From Scleroderma bovista (lineage: Eukaryota; Basidiomycota; Agaricomycetes; Boletales; Sclerodermataceae), in contig JAYMGJ010000216.1 in the NCBI GenBank assembly GCA_037178675.1, positions 124,001-188,000 of the forward strand: 64,000 nt of DNA, read 5' to 3'. The notes under the pieces were generated by a model that had not been told where the DNA came from, searched no databases, and was given only the letters and a program-made list of their open reading frames with translations. The translations under genes were made by a program, and so were the position numbers. How positions within the stretch are numbered: position 1 is the first letter of the stretch; each line of letters starts with the position of its first letter. Shown one piece after another: positions 33,943 through 46,440 of this stretch.

Positions 33943-34439
33943 GTTGCACATTCTGGTTTAGTGGAGAAGCTTTGTAGGAGTCACTGGCATGTTCTCTTCG
34001 CTGTCTTGCATTACCGTCTGATTGTCCATTAGTATGATTGCGTTCTTCACATTTACTATGATATTCTATATATCATCTCGGAACATCACATAATAAAAAC
34101 ATGCAAGATCTTGCCTTGCTAGAATTTGGTCTGGATTATTTGACAGTCGTGCGAGACAATGACAACGAGAGGATTGGCTCGAACTCTAGCAAGCTGTCTC
34201 TGTCTTGGACTGCTCGTATTTACTTAAATAATGTTCGCAACGCGAAGAACAATTCGGAAATGTCAGTGAACTAGACGTTTCTTCTGTGCTGTTAACTTCG
34301 CATAGAGCCCTTTCAGGAAAATTCGCGTCTTTCATCAAAGGAAAGGAATCTAAACAGCAGACAAGACCTCAAATTCCGGCCAGGCGAGAGGGAGCACTTA
34401 TGACCTTCTCACTGACTTCTTACGAACAGTCATAGATTT
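33943..34439. other. intergenic region
   Basis: No gene supported. A peptide-like stretch near 34310-34360 (RALSGKFASFIKGKESK) may be the 5' end of the decayed kinase that follows. Confidence 0.45.
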
Positions 34440-35470
34440 GGACTCGATTTTTATCATTACACTTCAGGCTATGCAATCGCCGGACCAGGAGCACCGCCGC
34501 GATGCGAGATAGCTTTTAATGTTGCGGCATTTTGTCGCCTTGCAGCTGAAGCGGCTAGAAACAAGGCCATGGCGGACATGGTCGACGTTTTCCTCGTTCT
34601 CTCCGACACTGGCTACGAAGTCATCACGAGATTTCCTACCGCATATGTACATCTCCTTGCTGCCATTCCTTGTTTTGCCACTGCAAAGCGAAGTTGCCAC
34701 CACTTTTTTTTGCGGCGTCAACTAGCCTTCCCAATCCCCCATGTCCTTACGTGGAGCCCTAGTGCTGAGAGTGGTGATCTTGGTGCCGAATTTATTTTGA
34801 TGGAGAATGCACCTGGATCAGGATGTCTCTTTTCAGACATTTGAGATATATTCCTAGGTATGAGCAACGGACGTTTGCTAAGACTCTTTCCCCTGACGAC
34901 GAGTTGAACTCTAAATTTTGCATTAAGGGCCTTCTGCGCGTCGCGACTTCTGGGAAGCAGAGCGGGAGCATATGGATATCAATTCAACTCCATGTGAGTT
35001 CATTTACTGTAGAATCTTTTTGGTCTCGTTTACCTTTGATGGCCAATACCAAGGTAAATTACATCGAGGCTGTTGCTTCAGGGCAGCCGCGAAGATCAGA
35101 TCAAGTTGGCTGTCTGTGTACACCACCCACAATTCCATCCTCATAACAACAGAAAAGACCGGTTTTATGGCATCCTGATTTGCATGCTTCAAATATCTTT
35201 ACTCAGCCCTCTTACAACTGAAAGTGCCGCTGTTGTGTCGCATGGATGGTGTGCCTCCTGGTGGACAGTTGCCGGTCCTCCCCAACGACTTTGATTTTCT
35301 TAGTGGCAGCGAAAAGGAAGAATACACAACCACCGCAAGTCCCCTCCCGATCTTCGATATAGAGGATCGCGAGGAGCGAGTCTATCTCGAAGACTTGGCC
35401 CAGGTGACATGGATGTATGGCCTGATGCCGTTTCGGTGCGTCCATGATCATCCACCGGCTTTTTGATGTT
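34440..35470 (+). pseudogene. decayed APH/AIM9-like phosphotransferase gene
   Basis: The region carries the AIM9/APH-family fold in pieces: FNVAAFCRLAAEAARN, DTGYEVITRFPT, HHFFLRRQLAFPIPHVLTWS followed by PSAESGDLGAEFILMENAPG (34510-34835), then a late segment LPNDFDFLSGSEKEEY (35270-35330), which corresponds to the region after the catalytic HxD loop in these fungal proteins. The middle, including the catalytic HPDLHxxN segment, is missing or scrambled, and frames change several times around 34850-35200. I infer a dead gene. Same strand as the preceding G-domain gene. Confidence 0.65.
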
Positions 35471-35844
35471 CTGATGGTCGACTTGACCACCCAGAGGGGA
35501 AATATCTTTAGTGCAGTACTCTCCAACCGAGTTGGAAGACTCACCATATGAAGTGTCTACATCACAAATTATTAGAGTAACTGGATCGTGAATTTAACCT
35601 TGGGGGGTTGGGGTTACGTCAAGGGCAACCGCAATACCTCTGAAAAGGTTTGGGTGGCACTACAGAGGAAGGAAATGGAATACATTGAAATGACAAGGCG
35701 AGGAGGATATACTTTCTTTTCTGTGGCCTTATCGAGATGCTCTGCATGACTGAGACGTGTTTCCCCCGATGATCTTGATATCGACACATGCACCGCAGCA
35801 TGTGATGGATTTTGCTCCCCAAGGTGAGCAATGGTGCAGCTGAA
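35471..35844. other. intergenic region
   Basis: No supported gene between the decayed kinase and the G-domain relic. Confidence 0.5.
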
Positions 35845-36115
35845 TCAATGAGTGGATGACGGAGAAAGAATACACCCAGACAGACATTGCAAAAGAGGTA
35901 GAGAAATACTACAAGAAAATTGCATTGGTACTGTCCGGAAGACTACAAGGAGAGATACATTCTGTTTATCACAGTTTCCAGTGAGTGCATAATGTTACAT
36001 CGGAGGAGGTCTCTCAATAAATCCTTGTCACTTGTAGCCAAGTCAAACACAAGCCGATCGGAGAACTGATTGACCCGATGGAGCAGTAGCATCTCGGAGT
36101 ATTCATGAGGCCAGT
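35845..36115 (+). pseudogene. relic of a third G-domain GTPase copy
   Basis: The segment matches exons 6-7 of the small G protein (33650-33930): WMTEKEYTQTDIAKEVEKYY parallels WVDDRKEYTQEDVEKAAAKY. The intron boundary TTTCCAGTGAGTG, the CACTTGTAGCCAAG acceptor and the HLGVFMRP-like tail (around 36085-36110) are recognisable. Indels break the frame and nothing of the G1-G4 region remains. It is on the plus strand like the other two copies. Confidence 0.75.
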
Positions 36116-36289
36116 TCATAACCAACTCGCACATTCAGGTTTGGCCATGATGTTTTCGCTGCATGTCCAGCTATACATTAGAGTCACTGCGTTCTCTACC
36201 TTTACCGCGACCATGTACATCCACTACATTCTATACATCATCTCGGAAGATTGAACACGACACGATAAAAGAATTCTAATACTGCAACG

Positions 36290-37527
36290 TCAAGCCACCG
36301 CACGGGCACGGTCGTCTGTCGGATTGCTGCTCCCATAGTCTCCCCCAGCATCACCAGCAGTGGATGTCTGTCTGAAGGATGTACACATTAACCTGCTTAA
36401 CGGTGATGAAGAAACGGAAGCGACGAACGTATCATCTTCTAAACAAGACCATTTCCCATCTGTCAGTGCCCAGACAACGCCTCTTGGTAGAATAATTGTT
36501 TTCAGGGTGGGACATGCCTTGTGCCACAACGTGGCAGCTGCCCCTTCGTTATCTAGAGAGATCCCTGTACCAGGAGCCATAAAGGTAAGGTACTTCAGGG
36601 ACTCAAACCGTGATAGCGAAGGTCCCATCTCGAATAGCATCTCCTGGATGAGGTACAAAGATTGGGATGAGACATACAGCCAGTCAAGATCAACGCGAAT
36701 ACTCGGAGAATATTTACATGAGTATAACCCTCTGACAGGAGGACGACAACATGGAGGGCCTCTAACCACGGTAAACGCGTGGCGATGTCCTTGAACAACA
36801 AGACCGGCTGTGCGGCTTCGAACGACAACACCGTCAGCTTCTTGATCCGCTTGGACGATAAAAGGAGAGCGTCCAACGATGACCCCACGTCCCCCGGGTA
36901 CAGGGACGTCGAGACGCTCTCTACGGGCCGATCGCGGATAAAGTCTGCCACCACCTGCGGCGACGACAGGACTGTGCGGAAGTGGGATAGATGGGGGAGG
37001 GCATTGGATGCTAGTGATGCTGTATCGATGGTGTTTATGCCACGTAGACAGAGGTCTGTGATGTCATTCTGTGTCTCGAGGAAGCGTGCCAGGGTGGGTC
37101 CACAGCGCATAGAAGTTGTAAAGCTTTTCAGGGAGAATGTACATCCTTGTAGGACCCATGCAACGTTTCCAGTATCGTTGTTCGTTGGGAACTCTAAGGT
37201 GAGTCGCAAGAGGTGCTTGAGCCGTCGGAGAGTACGATGGAGAAGTCGGAGGAAGTTTGCGGTCAGGCAACTGTTGTCTGAGTCCCAATCCAGTTCGATA
37301 TGCCGCACAAAAGATGGATAGAGGTCATTGTGAGCGAGAGTCTTGACAAGAAGGACGGCCTGGATGGGTTCTAGCTCGGAGACGGAACGATAGAGCACGC
37401 GAGCTGCTATTCTGTGAAAGAGGGTGTTGGTCTTGATGACGGCGAGTAGATCCGTGCGCGACAAACATTCTACAACGAGATCCAAGGTTTCCACTGGAAG
37501 AGCTGACCTCAAGGACACAGAATACAT
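36290..37527 (-). CDS. F-box protein
   Basis: Likely substrate receptor of an SCF ubiquitin ligase. Two exons (minus): 37527-36718 and 36643-36290; 387 residues. The N-terminus carries an F-box (LPVETLDLVVECLSRTDLLA, then VIKTNTLFHRIAARVLYRSV, residues 10-50). The remainder is the leucine-rich, repeat-like body common in the large Agaricomycete F-box family, with LCLRGINTIDTASLA and LKYLTFMAPGTGISLD. The intron was chosen with the GTAAAT donor at 36717 because it alone restores the frame into MLFEMGPSLSRFESLKYLTF. Target unknown; these genes are numerous and fast-evolving. Confidence 0.85.
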
Positions 37528-38056
37528 GGCACGATGACGGTGAGAGACATAGTCTCGTCACCAGATGTTTCGAGGGGACCATAGTATGTGTATGTCATTC
37601 TGTCCATATTTGGAAGTCACCCCCAGAACGGAGGGTCGCGAATCGCGATACTACACAGACCACCGGTTCGGACACATCTTTGTAACGCACATTGCATCAC
37701 AACAATGTACATAGTGCTCAGAAGTTCAACCGTTGAAATCGGTGGAGAAATGGTGAAGATACACATTTGAGTGTGACACGCCCAGAATCACGCTGATGCC
37801 GGGTATGCCGCAGCGGAGACTGAATATTCAGGCAGTGGACAATTCGACTCCAGTCGTCGGTGGTTGGATATTACCTACGTGATAGTAACCGAGTGTAACC
37901 ATGAGGGCAAGGTAAAACCGCAATGGCACTATTCCAATTGCAATGAGGTATGTAACATCAATGACTAGGGATTTATTCCTTGGGTAGTGTAATTTGGATA
38001 TCGACGTGACTGCATTAAATATCCGGTGCGTGATCTCTATTCGTGATGAAGTCCTT
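37528..38056. other. intergenic region
   Basis: About 530 bp of upstream F-box and downstream ERG25 sequence; no gene seen. Confidence 0.55.
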
Positions 38057-39303
38057 TTACTGGACCTTGAGGGTCTTGCTAGTTGGCGTTGGCACGCTGC
38101 CTTCAGCAACTGCCTCAGCCAAGTGACCCTCCGCCTCCACTTCCTCGAGGAGTTTTCTTTCAGCAGCATTCTGTTCCGCTTTGCTCTTGTTCTTCATCGC
38201 AGACTTGTTAGCAGAAAGACGGTTGCGATATTCACGGTACTTCTGATCCGTGCCAAAGACGTAATCCCACCAACGGAAGGATGTCGAGTAGTTGTTGGTA
38301 AAGGACATGTGGTGGAAATCATGATGCTCTGCGCCAGACCAGAACGGAAGAATGTTCCTTAGTGACCACGGGAAATCTGGTAAAAGTTCACGACTTGACG
38401 TGTGGTAACACAAAAAAACACGTACCATAACCACTGTGTGCGTCAATAGCCTGGAAGAGTCGTAATGTGATCCAGATGTACACTGTGACAATATGGACGT
38501 CGCGCCTAAAGTAGCACCAAAGTAAAGGACCGGCAATAGTACCGGTGCCAAGGATAAAGGTCTCTGCCGGATGGGCGTATTCGGCAGCCAAACCAAAAGG
38601 TGCAGAATACTTGTGATGAAGTTTGTGAATGTGCTTGTACAAAACACCCGTATGCAATGCCCGGTGAGCTGTAATAGCGGTTAGACTGACCGAGCACGCA
38701 TATACGCAGTAATTGTACCATACCCCAGAAGTGGAAGAAGTCTTCAAATACGAAGAAAAAAGCTATTTGGGGCAACATACTCCTCCATGGCGGGAAGGGG
38801 ACCTGGTGCATTTCCAAACCAAGCGCATCTGCCATGGGGTGGAAAAACCAGATCTGGAACGAGAATAAGTTACCAGCAGGGGCTTCTAAACACGAAGTAC
38901 ATACAGCGGGAAGCTCAATAGCAAAATGGGAGGAAAGGACACCCTTAGTGCACTCCCATTGCTCCTTTGCAGTAGGAATCTTGTCCGGCTGGATCTTCCA
39001 CTTCTGGAAGTAAGGGATGGCATCTATGATGATCCAGGGAACGCAACGACCGAAGTAGACAAGCTTCATGACGGAGAGCAAACGGTTAGCAACGTGCCAT
39101 CCATAAATACGCGTCAAAGGACTTACTTCGTGAAGCAGAAAACTCATAAGACCTGTTGCAAGGATGGGGTTCCCGATCCATAGATACCAAGCAACCCATT
39201 GCTGTTCTAGCCAGTTCAGCTTGCTGATGTCGATATGTGCATACAGCTGCTCAGCCGTCTCGTGGGCAGCAGCGGCCACTGTCGCGTTGAGGCTGAGAGT
39301 CAT
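38057..39303 (-). CDS. ERG25: C-4 methylsterol monooxygenase
   Basis: Di-iron ER membrane enzyme that oxidises the C4 methyl groups of 4,4-dimethylzymosterol in ergosterol synthesis. Five exons (minus): 39303-39127, 39063-38905, 38853-38724, 38668-38426, 38376-38057; 342 residues. The fatty acid hydroxylase histidine boxes are visible: HRALH (HX3H), HKLHH (HX2HH) and HHDFHH; the preceding [17 protein letters not shown] is typical. Several hydrophobic segments occur ([20 protein letters not shown] and others). The first in-frame ATG (39303) gives [15 protein letters not shown]; upstream codons run into a splice-like CAG and are excluded. The C-terminal 50 residues are charged and lack the usual KKxx-type ending. 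Confidence 0.95.
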
Positions 39304-39741
39304 GAGTGGGGAAACAAGCAACTGTGAAGACGAGTTTTATGAAATAAATAAAATGTGGCGTGTTTACGCGTCAACCAATCAGAATTCGATTATGTCAGCA
39401 TAGGTAATGGTAAGATGTCCGTGTGAATTTCTTGTATTTGGCAACGGTTGGTCCCGGCCAGGCACGGTTCAGTCTAGAAGCTAAGAGTATTATTCCAAGC
39501 CAATCTAACAACAGTAGTAATCTACTAGGTACAGAAGCAGGAGGACACCACGGATAGAAACAACGGAAGAGTACCAACATCCTCCTAGCATATGTACGAG
39601 TCAATATAATACCAAAGTGAGTTAAATACGCAATATACAAAAAGAGGGTTATGCCAGTGAAGGCGGAATGGTCCATCGACAGTGCGATCCAAATCAAGAT
39701 GAGTGTAGTGGGGGAGGCTAGTGAATGGAGCAACAGTGGGG
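39304..39741. other. intergenic region
   Basis: About 440 bp between the ERG25 5' end and the purine permease 3' end; no gene seen. Confidence 0.55.
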
Positions 39742-42274
39742 TCATTTTTCGGAATGGAAGAAGCTCTCGCTTTTGGGCGTTAGACCCCCCTGGGCACCAG
39801 AGTCGATGGAAACCTCCGATTCACGGTGGCGGACTTCGAAGGGATACTCCGAGGGTTCTCCTGAGTTAGCCCCCCTGCTAAGAATGTACTTGCTGCAAGG
39901 AAGCGCATCTAAGTAAATGTGAATGCAGCCAAAGTATGATAGCACTTACACCCAAGTAGGAATGAGACCACCAGGAGGAATGACCCATGGCTCAGATGCG
40001 TCATAGTTGGGGGGAGAGAAGCGCTCATTGGACGCTTTGCGAACGATCCAGACGGTGCCATTGATGATGAGGTATGAGCACACTCCAGCAATGACACCGT
40101 ATGCAATGCTGAAAGAAAGCTATAAGGGTCGTGTTCAAATCTACACAAGAGAGAAACGTACTTGTATGACAACGGGATGATGAGGATAGTAAGGAACGCC
40201 GGGAGCGCGTCGCCGATGTAATCCCAATTGATATCACGGACATTGCGGATCATGAGAGAACCGACGATAACAAGAGCGCCCCCAGTTGCCCATGGTGGGA
40301 TTGAGGCAAAAATGGGAGCAAAGAAGACGGATACGAAGAACAGCAGGCCCGTCACAACAGCGGTAATACCAGTTTTGCCACCCTCTGTAGGAGCACATCA
40401 TGCAATTTGAGTAAGACTCATTCAATCCAGGAACCGGTGAAACGCACCAGCAATACCCGTAGCAGATTCGATGAACGCCGTCACCGGACTGGTGCCAAGA
40501 AGGGCTCCAATGGAAATAGAGAACGCATCAACGCAGTATGCGATTGTAGAGTTTTCAAAGTCAAGCGTCTCTGGATCTCTCAAGCCAGCGAACTTGGCCA
40601 TAGAGTACAAGGTACCGGTCGTATCTGTCGATGATAATGAGCGGAGGTATGTAAGGCAATCAAGGGATTTACCCAAAATATCGACATAAAGGAAGGTGAT
40701 CAAGGCATACCAGACTTTGCCTTTACCATAATTATACTTTGTTCATGAATAAGTGACACGCCTTGCCTGCCAACTGCGCAGACTTACATCTAGGACGTTA
40801 CCAATATGTTTCAAAGGGTGCCATGTGGCGACCTGCTGGAAGAATGCAAATAGTTGATCGCCCGACTCGGTGTGTGGGAAGTATGTCACAGCGGTATTGC
40901 GCGGCCACGAGATAATGGAGGTCAGGAAGATACCGATAAGGAGGGAACCCTTGATGCGATACATCATGAGAAGAATAGTGAAGAATCTGTATCACCAGGA
41001 ACGTGAGCACGCGACGCGGGGATGAGAAATGAAAGTTATCCCCTTACCCCCCTGTGAAAATGCCCAACCATACCGTTGGGTCCCGGAGAACTTTGGTACC
41101 ACAGTAGTTTGGCAAATCTGAATTAACCCAATCTAACATCAAGCGGATATTCAGTGGCCGGAAACGCTGCATGGAAGAACTACTTGCCGCTCGGATTACA
41201 TCCGCCCAATCCCACCAAGTTAGTTATGTCTCCTCCAATTACGTTGAGCCCGCTAGCAGCTATTAACGATAAGGTTAAGTCTCAGCTCATCCACCGTGAG
41301 ATATTGTACCCGTACTTAGGCCGATAAATCTGTAAGGATTAATAGCACCACAATGTACTTTGAACGTGGAAATTACTCACGCAATATACAAGCCAATGCC
41401 AGCGCCAACAGCCAAGACTAGCGATTGTGGCATGATACGCGCCAGCCATTGCCGCAAGCCCAACAGCGACAGGATGAAGAACAACCAACTAGGAAAAGAC
41501 TGTTAGTCTCAATATGGCGTTGTCGGTGCAGTTACCCGCACCCTTCCAGAAACACAGCCGCAAGTGCTTCCTGGTAGCTTATGAAACCGCTGCCGTGGTA
41601 ACCAACTACGGAGTATGTGAACTAGCACGCGACGAGTGGATCAGTGCACCATGCGGATAGGAGGGCACAGGCACATACATATGCATTCAAACCCATGCCA
41701 GGGGCCATTCCCACAGGCAGATTAGCAAGGGCGCCCATGAGAACGGAAGCCAGAGCAGATACTGCGGCGGTACTAGTGATCAGGTCTTGTTTTACTTCCT
41801 GGACGCAAGCGAGATAGGTATTGTCCGTTTGGCAGTTATTGGGGCCATTGCAGACACAAGTTCCTCCAGAGTCTGAAACAATCGACGCGTTGACGGAAAT
41901 CTTCACGTATATCAGTGAAGGCGTCATGATTGAGTTGTGGTAACGCTTACGATGTAAGCCATTGCAGCCTAAGGAAATGCTTTAATGTCAGTTATGGACA
42001 GGAAAGCGCTAATCGCACTGACCCATGTTGTGATACCTGCACGGACGTCAGTCTGATCTCGGAGTGAGCGCCTTATGTTTATGTAAAGCTAATAGACAAC
42101 TCACCATGAACCTCGAGCCTTCACGCTCGCGGGGATGGCCAGAGCCCTCGAGACGGAACCACCGCCCGATAGCAGAGTCAGCAACCTTGGCGAAAGTACT
42201 CAGGTTTCAGAAGAGAGGAAGTGAACAAAAGCACATACCCTGGCATTAAGCCTGTCTGCACAAGTAACAGTCAT
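39742..42274 (-). CDS. AzgA-like purine (adenine/guanine/hypoxanthine) permease
   Basis: Plasma membrane purine/H+ symporter of the NCS2-related AZG family. Sixteen exons (minus): 42274-42239, 42185-42105, 42052-42023, 41968-41951 (18 nt), 41900-41679, 41621-41542, 41488-41381, 41329-41316 (14 nt), 41259-41188, 41117-41048, 40986-40788, 40736-40673, 40624-40448, 40384-40162, 40108-39950, 39892-39742; 567 residues, phase kept throughout. Family segments: [20 protein letters not shown], a Cys-rich loop [63 protein letters not shown] and [20 protein letters not shown], then [18 protein letters not shown]. The intron at 41118-41187 is GC-AG. The C-terminal tail is cytosolic and acidic/serine-rich. 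Confidence 0.93.
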
Positions 42275-45019
42275 GTCGAGGGGCCAAAGCAAAGGGAACG
42301 CGATATGAAAGGAATATATATATCAGAACAAAAGTGGCCCGCGCCCTCAGAAGTGGAGGACGAATCGAGCTGAAGATATTGCACGTACATATTATATCCC
42401 GGATGAGATAAAAATAAGCCAAGCCAGGTCCTGTGGGATCCCGCTCCATTGAGCAACCAGGTCATGATAGATCCGTCGACCTGATGTGATGGTGGAGTTT
42501 CGAAGTCTACAACTTACCCATGATTGGCGCCCATTTGTTGATTTCATTTACGTTTTATCTCCCTGGCATCCAAGCTTTGCCATATATGGAATGGCCGAAA
42601 TTTTTCAAAAAAAACTATAGTTCTTGTCTTATCAGAGTACCAGCGTTCGAGGATTGCTCGTTGCGGAACTTGCTTCTAGCACATCGGTGGTGGCATCGCC
42701 GAACCATATGGATGTTTAGGAGCATGCAGTCCTTTTTGATAAAGCCAACAGTGACCGCACATGGTTGTAGTGGTTACACCCACCTTACCAACAAACAAAT
42801 CACAAGACGTCATCGGGGAATCGGGGTTTTGAGAAGCCGTGCAAGCGAGTATGTACTCAGCAAGCTTCGTCGAGAACATTCTGACCTGACATCGCTAAAG
42901 TCGGTCTCAAATTTCAATCCACCCCTGGAGCCAGCCACACACTCAAAAAATGGTCGAGGTCGACAAATAGCATTGCCGCCACTCGATGGAATTACAGCAC
43001 CATCCCACACAGGGCAAGGTCCAGTGAACTTCCCCTTTTATCGAGTAACACAGTGGCATGATGCCAATATTGAGGTAAAGCATGACTTCAAACAAAAAGC
43101 CTCGTGGTCACAGGAAGATAAACATGGATCCGCTAAACCCGGCTAATCCAATGAGGATTCAGAAGTCTTGTATAGCGTTCCATTTCTCGAAAAGTTTCTC
43201 GGTCCGCCAAACCCAAGTTTGTCTGTGTGCTTATCCAGTGGTATGTCAGCTCTCGTAATTCCTCGGTTCAGCTCATCAAGAAACTGGATTGGCCATAACC
43301 GAGGCTATATCCTCAGTTCCCAACCCATAAATGGGCTAGCACTCGCTTAGAGGTGACACTGGCCAATGGGAGGGCTCACTCGATTTACAAACCTGTCAGA
43401 AACTGAATTGAAGTAGACGGTGTAATTCGTCGACTGCGCAGATGCTGTACAGGTTGAGTGACCTAAAAAGGTGCAACCCGTGATAATCAGCCGATAGGCG
43501 GTAAGGATCCAGAACTCCGTAGACAATTTAATTTTGCTTGGTCGAGTCCTATCAAAGTTATCATACACCGCCTTCGGAAGCTCTAACTCGGATGGGTCTC
43601 CTCGTCGACGGTCGACCGCCCCTCAGCGAAGGTTTTCAGGTCCAACACGTCCCTATGCTGTCTTGAAGGCGGTGAGGTGTCGGAATTCGAGGTAGGTACG
43701 CAAGGTTTACAGTGGGGAGTTATTGTGCAATTCCGTAATGAGTAGCTATCGATGTCCCGCGTTCATATCGATAGTTATCCATTTTTGTTTGGACGGAATG
43801 ACAAACGGAGTCGTGAACGGCATAGGAGCAAACAAAGTCACACTGAACGTGTTTGCTTGTGGATTTATTCGCATAACCTTGATAAATGAACATACCGAGA
43901 TGAGTTCTCTATCGAACTTCTGGGTTAACCCCGAAAAGCTCTGCAAGCAGATGCGCCGAGCACTGTGTTTGTTCAAGCGCGATGATGTATGATTGAGAAC
44001 CTGCAATGCACAACAATGAGCACCGGTATCAGCGAGGTCATTTCCACAAAGTAATCAAGGCGCGATGCATACTTGACTATTGAAGGACCACTTGCCATTC
44101 GCATTTCAATTCATCATTGGTCATTTGCCCCTTTACGCAATATCAGTAAACTCGGCAGTAACTAATAAAGGTAGAACCTGGGTACAAGTCAACTCTCGAT
44201 ATAGACCAAAAGGTCGACAGCCTCGTTTCATTTCAAGATGCAGGTGCCAGGTGACCCTTGCCGATTTGAATAAGTAAGCTGAAAGGAATTAACACCGCAG
44301 CGACCACATTAAGTCCGCACATAGAAACTTACTCTGACGTGTGATACGCAACAGTACTCAGAGCTGAGAGTTCCGCCAGAGAATGAGCATATCGACTTTA
44401 CTGTGCCTTCCATGAGTGGGAGGTACAAACCAGTGTTGTGACATTGAATGAATGCTTGGTCCAAAATTACTCGGCCCCAGTATCTTGTCAGGAGAAGCAC
44501 GGAACCTGGAATACATCATTAGGGCACATCATCGTAGGGCAGGAAAAAACATGACTTCACCGTGAGAGGTGAGGTGATGAGTCCACACTGTGGAAGCGCT
44601 CGAGGAAAATCGCAGTTCGCTTCGCTAGCAAACTCGAAGGTAACGCTACATAGGCAACCTTTCTTGGAGTAATACAAAGCGCCAGAGTCCTGATTCGAGA
44701 AGGCTATGCAGGGAGAAGGTAGGGGATCTGAAACACGAAATCAAAATGATTCTGGACAATTCCCGCGAACGGTGAGCCTCAGCACACCACAAGCCCCTTG
44801 AAGTACGTTTCGTCCAGAACTGGGAACGACAGCCTGCCTGAGTGCCCACTGGAAGCAACTCAAGTAGAGCCATTCTGCTGGGTGAAGACAGACCAGCGGC
44901 GTTCTCTGGACAGATGGTGGCAAAAAGATGAGCTGGATTATGCCTTGTGTTGGCCACACCGCTGCAGCGTGTACTTCGAGTCTTCGAGACTACTCCACGA
45001 GCGTGTTGCAGCAGGATGC
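42275..45019. other. long gene-poor region
   Basis: About 2.7 kb upstream of the permease. The longest ORF (42520-43146, 208 codons) has no domain, no codon structure I trust and no splice neighbours. An imperfect inverted repeat around a doubled ATCGAT occurs near 43742-43780. The left part of the following LINE fragment may begin as early as 44800. Nothing else is supported. Confidence 0.5.
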
Positions 45020-46440
45020 CAACCACGTGAGCAGAACCTCATCGCCACTAATACTACTACTGTTGCTAACACCACACTCGCAGCCAACTCCACTCTCGAG
45101 TTGAGGGTTGCCCCCGAACTGGTACATGGGTTCGACCACTACGCTCTGACGTGGACAACGTTACAGCCCAGAGGACGACGTCCTGGAGAAGTGGAAAACT
45201 ATGTACAAATCCGAAGTCGAAGACCGTGCGTGGCTCTTTGGAGAAAAATCCTCCATACAGACCCTCGATGTTGCAGCGCTAGAACTGCACAACGCCATAC
45301 AAGCCGCCATATGATGGATGTGTACATACCCAAACGTGAAGACAGCATCCGTGCACGTCCGTGGTGGACGTCCGAACGGCGAACTAGCTCAGGCGTACGA
45401 CCTCCCACGCAGTCGAAGAAGAGCACACGGAGACGAACCTGATCCGGAGAACTAAGAATAGACCAAAACGGCTGACAAGGGAAAGTGCCACTGGATCAAC
45501 AACGAGCTGGAAAAGATGATACCAGACGACATTTGGGCTTTCACCAGGTGGCCCAAAGGCATCCGCCAGTATCCTTCCCCCATCAGCCCCGGCCAAGGCC
45601 TACCAGCAGCAGTTTCACACCAGGACAAGTGCAAAACTCTTTGCAACATGCTACTCCAACGTCTTTCACCCATCCACGCCGAACCCACCGACCTCGAGCA
45701 CGAGCACCTGACGACATCCCCTGGGAACCCGTTTCGTGCGCGGAAGTCCGTAGAGCAATATTTGCTTCGAACCAGCACAAAGCCCCAGGCCCCAGCTGAT
45801 CGATTATATGGTCCTCCGTTGGGCGTGGGCGGCCGATTCCCCCCTATATACCTTTTAATAAGTCGGTGCGCCAACGCCGGATACCACCCCCAGATATCGA
45901 GAAAGACAGTAGCAGTAGCACTACGCAACCCAAAGGAACCCGACTACTCCAACTCACGCGCATACCGCCCCATACAGCTTGAGGTAAAAGTGCTAGAATC
46001 TGACATCGCCCGTCGTCTCTCCCACATGATCCATAAAAACAACTTGGTCTCCGCCACACGATTTGGTGGCCGCCCAGGCAGTTCGACAGTCGACGCTACT
46101 CTCACGTTCACCCACGACATCGAAGCCGCTCGCAACCACGACTTAGTCACTACTAGCCTGACCCTGGTCATCAAAGGATTCTTCGACTATGTCAACCATG
46201 ACAAATTAACGTCGATCATGCGCAGAAAGCGGATCTCGCTGCCCATGGTGTGAGCAAATTTGTTCCTATCTAACAGGGAGACAGCAACCTGCCTAGACGG
46301 CTGTATATCAGACTCTAGACCTGTAAAAAAACGGCATCCCACAAGGATCCCTAATATCCCCCGCACCGTCAATCACAAGAGGAGTAAGGACGCGACACCG
46401 AGGAAGCGGACCATTTTGCACAGTCAGGAGAAGAGATGTC
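45020..46440 (+). mobile_element. decayed LINE (non-LTR retrotransposon) fragment, endonuclease end and reverse transcriptase
   Basis: Multiple frames carry conserved non-LTR text: DHYALTWTTLQPRGRRPGEV at the end of the endonuclease region, ARKSVEQYL/FEPAQSPRPQLIDYMVL (the EVRRAIFASNQHKAPGP-type RT start, near 45740), KPDYSN-like SRAYRPIQLEVKVLESDIAR, FGGRPGSSTVDATLTFTHDI, SLTLVIKGFFDYVNHDKLTS (RT A motif, D-to-V-like context) and the GIPQG motif in another frame near 46330. Stops and frameshifts are frequent, so it is dead. It resembles fungal LINEs of the Tad/I-like type, by the spacing and wording of the RT. Confidence 0.8.

Noticed and set aside
36644..36728. Alternative 85-nt intron in the F-box gene
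   Set aside because: Its GTTATA donor leaves the wrong phase; the GTAAAT donor at 36717 gives an intact frame.
42520..43146. 208-codon open frame on the plus strand
   Set aside because: No recognisable motif, no low-complexity or hydrophobic organisation, no splice neighbours; consistent with a chance ORF in a gene-poor region.
43742..43780. Imperfect inverted repeat around doubled ATCGAT
   Set aside because: Short arms with mismatches; no flanking duplication; could be chance.
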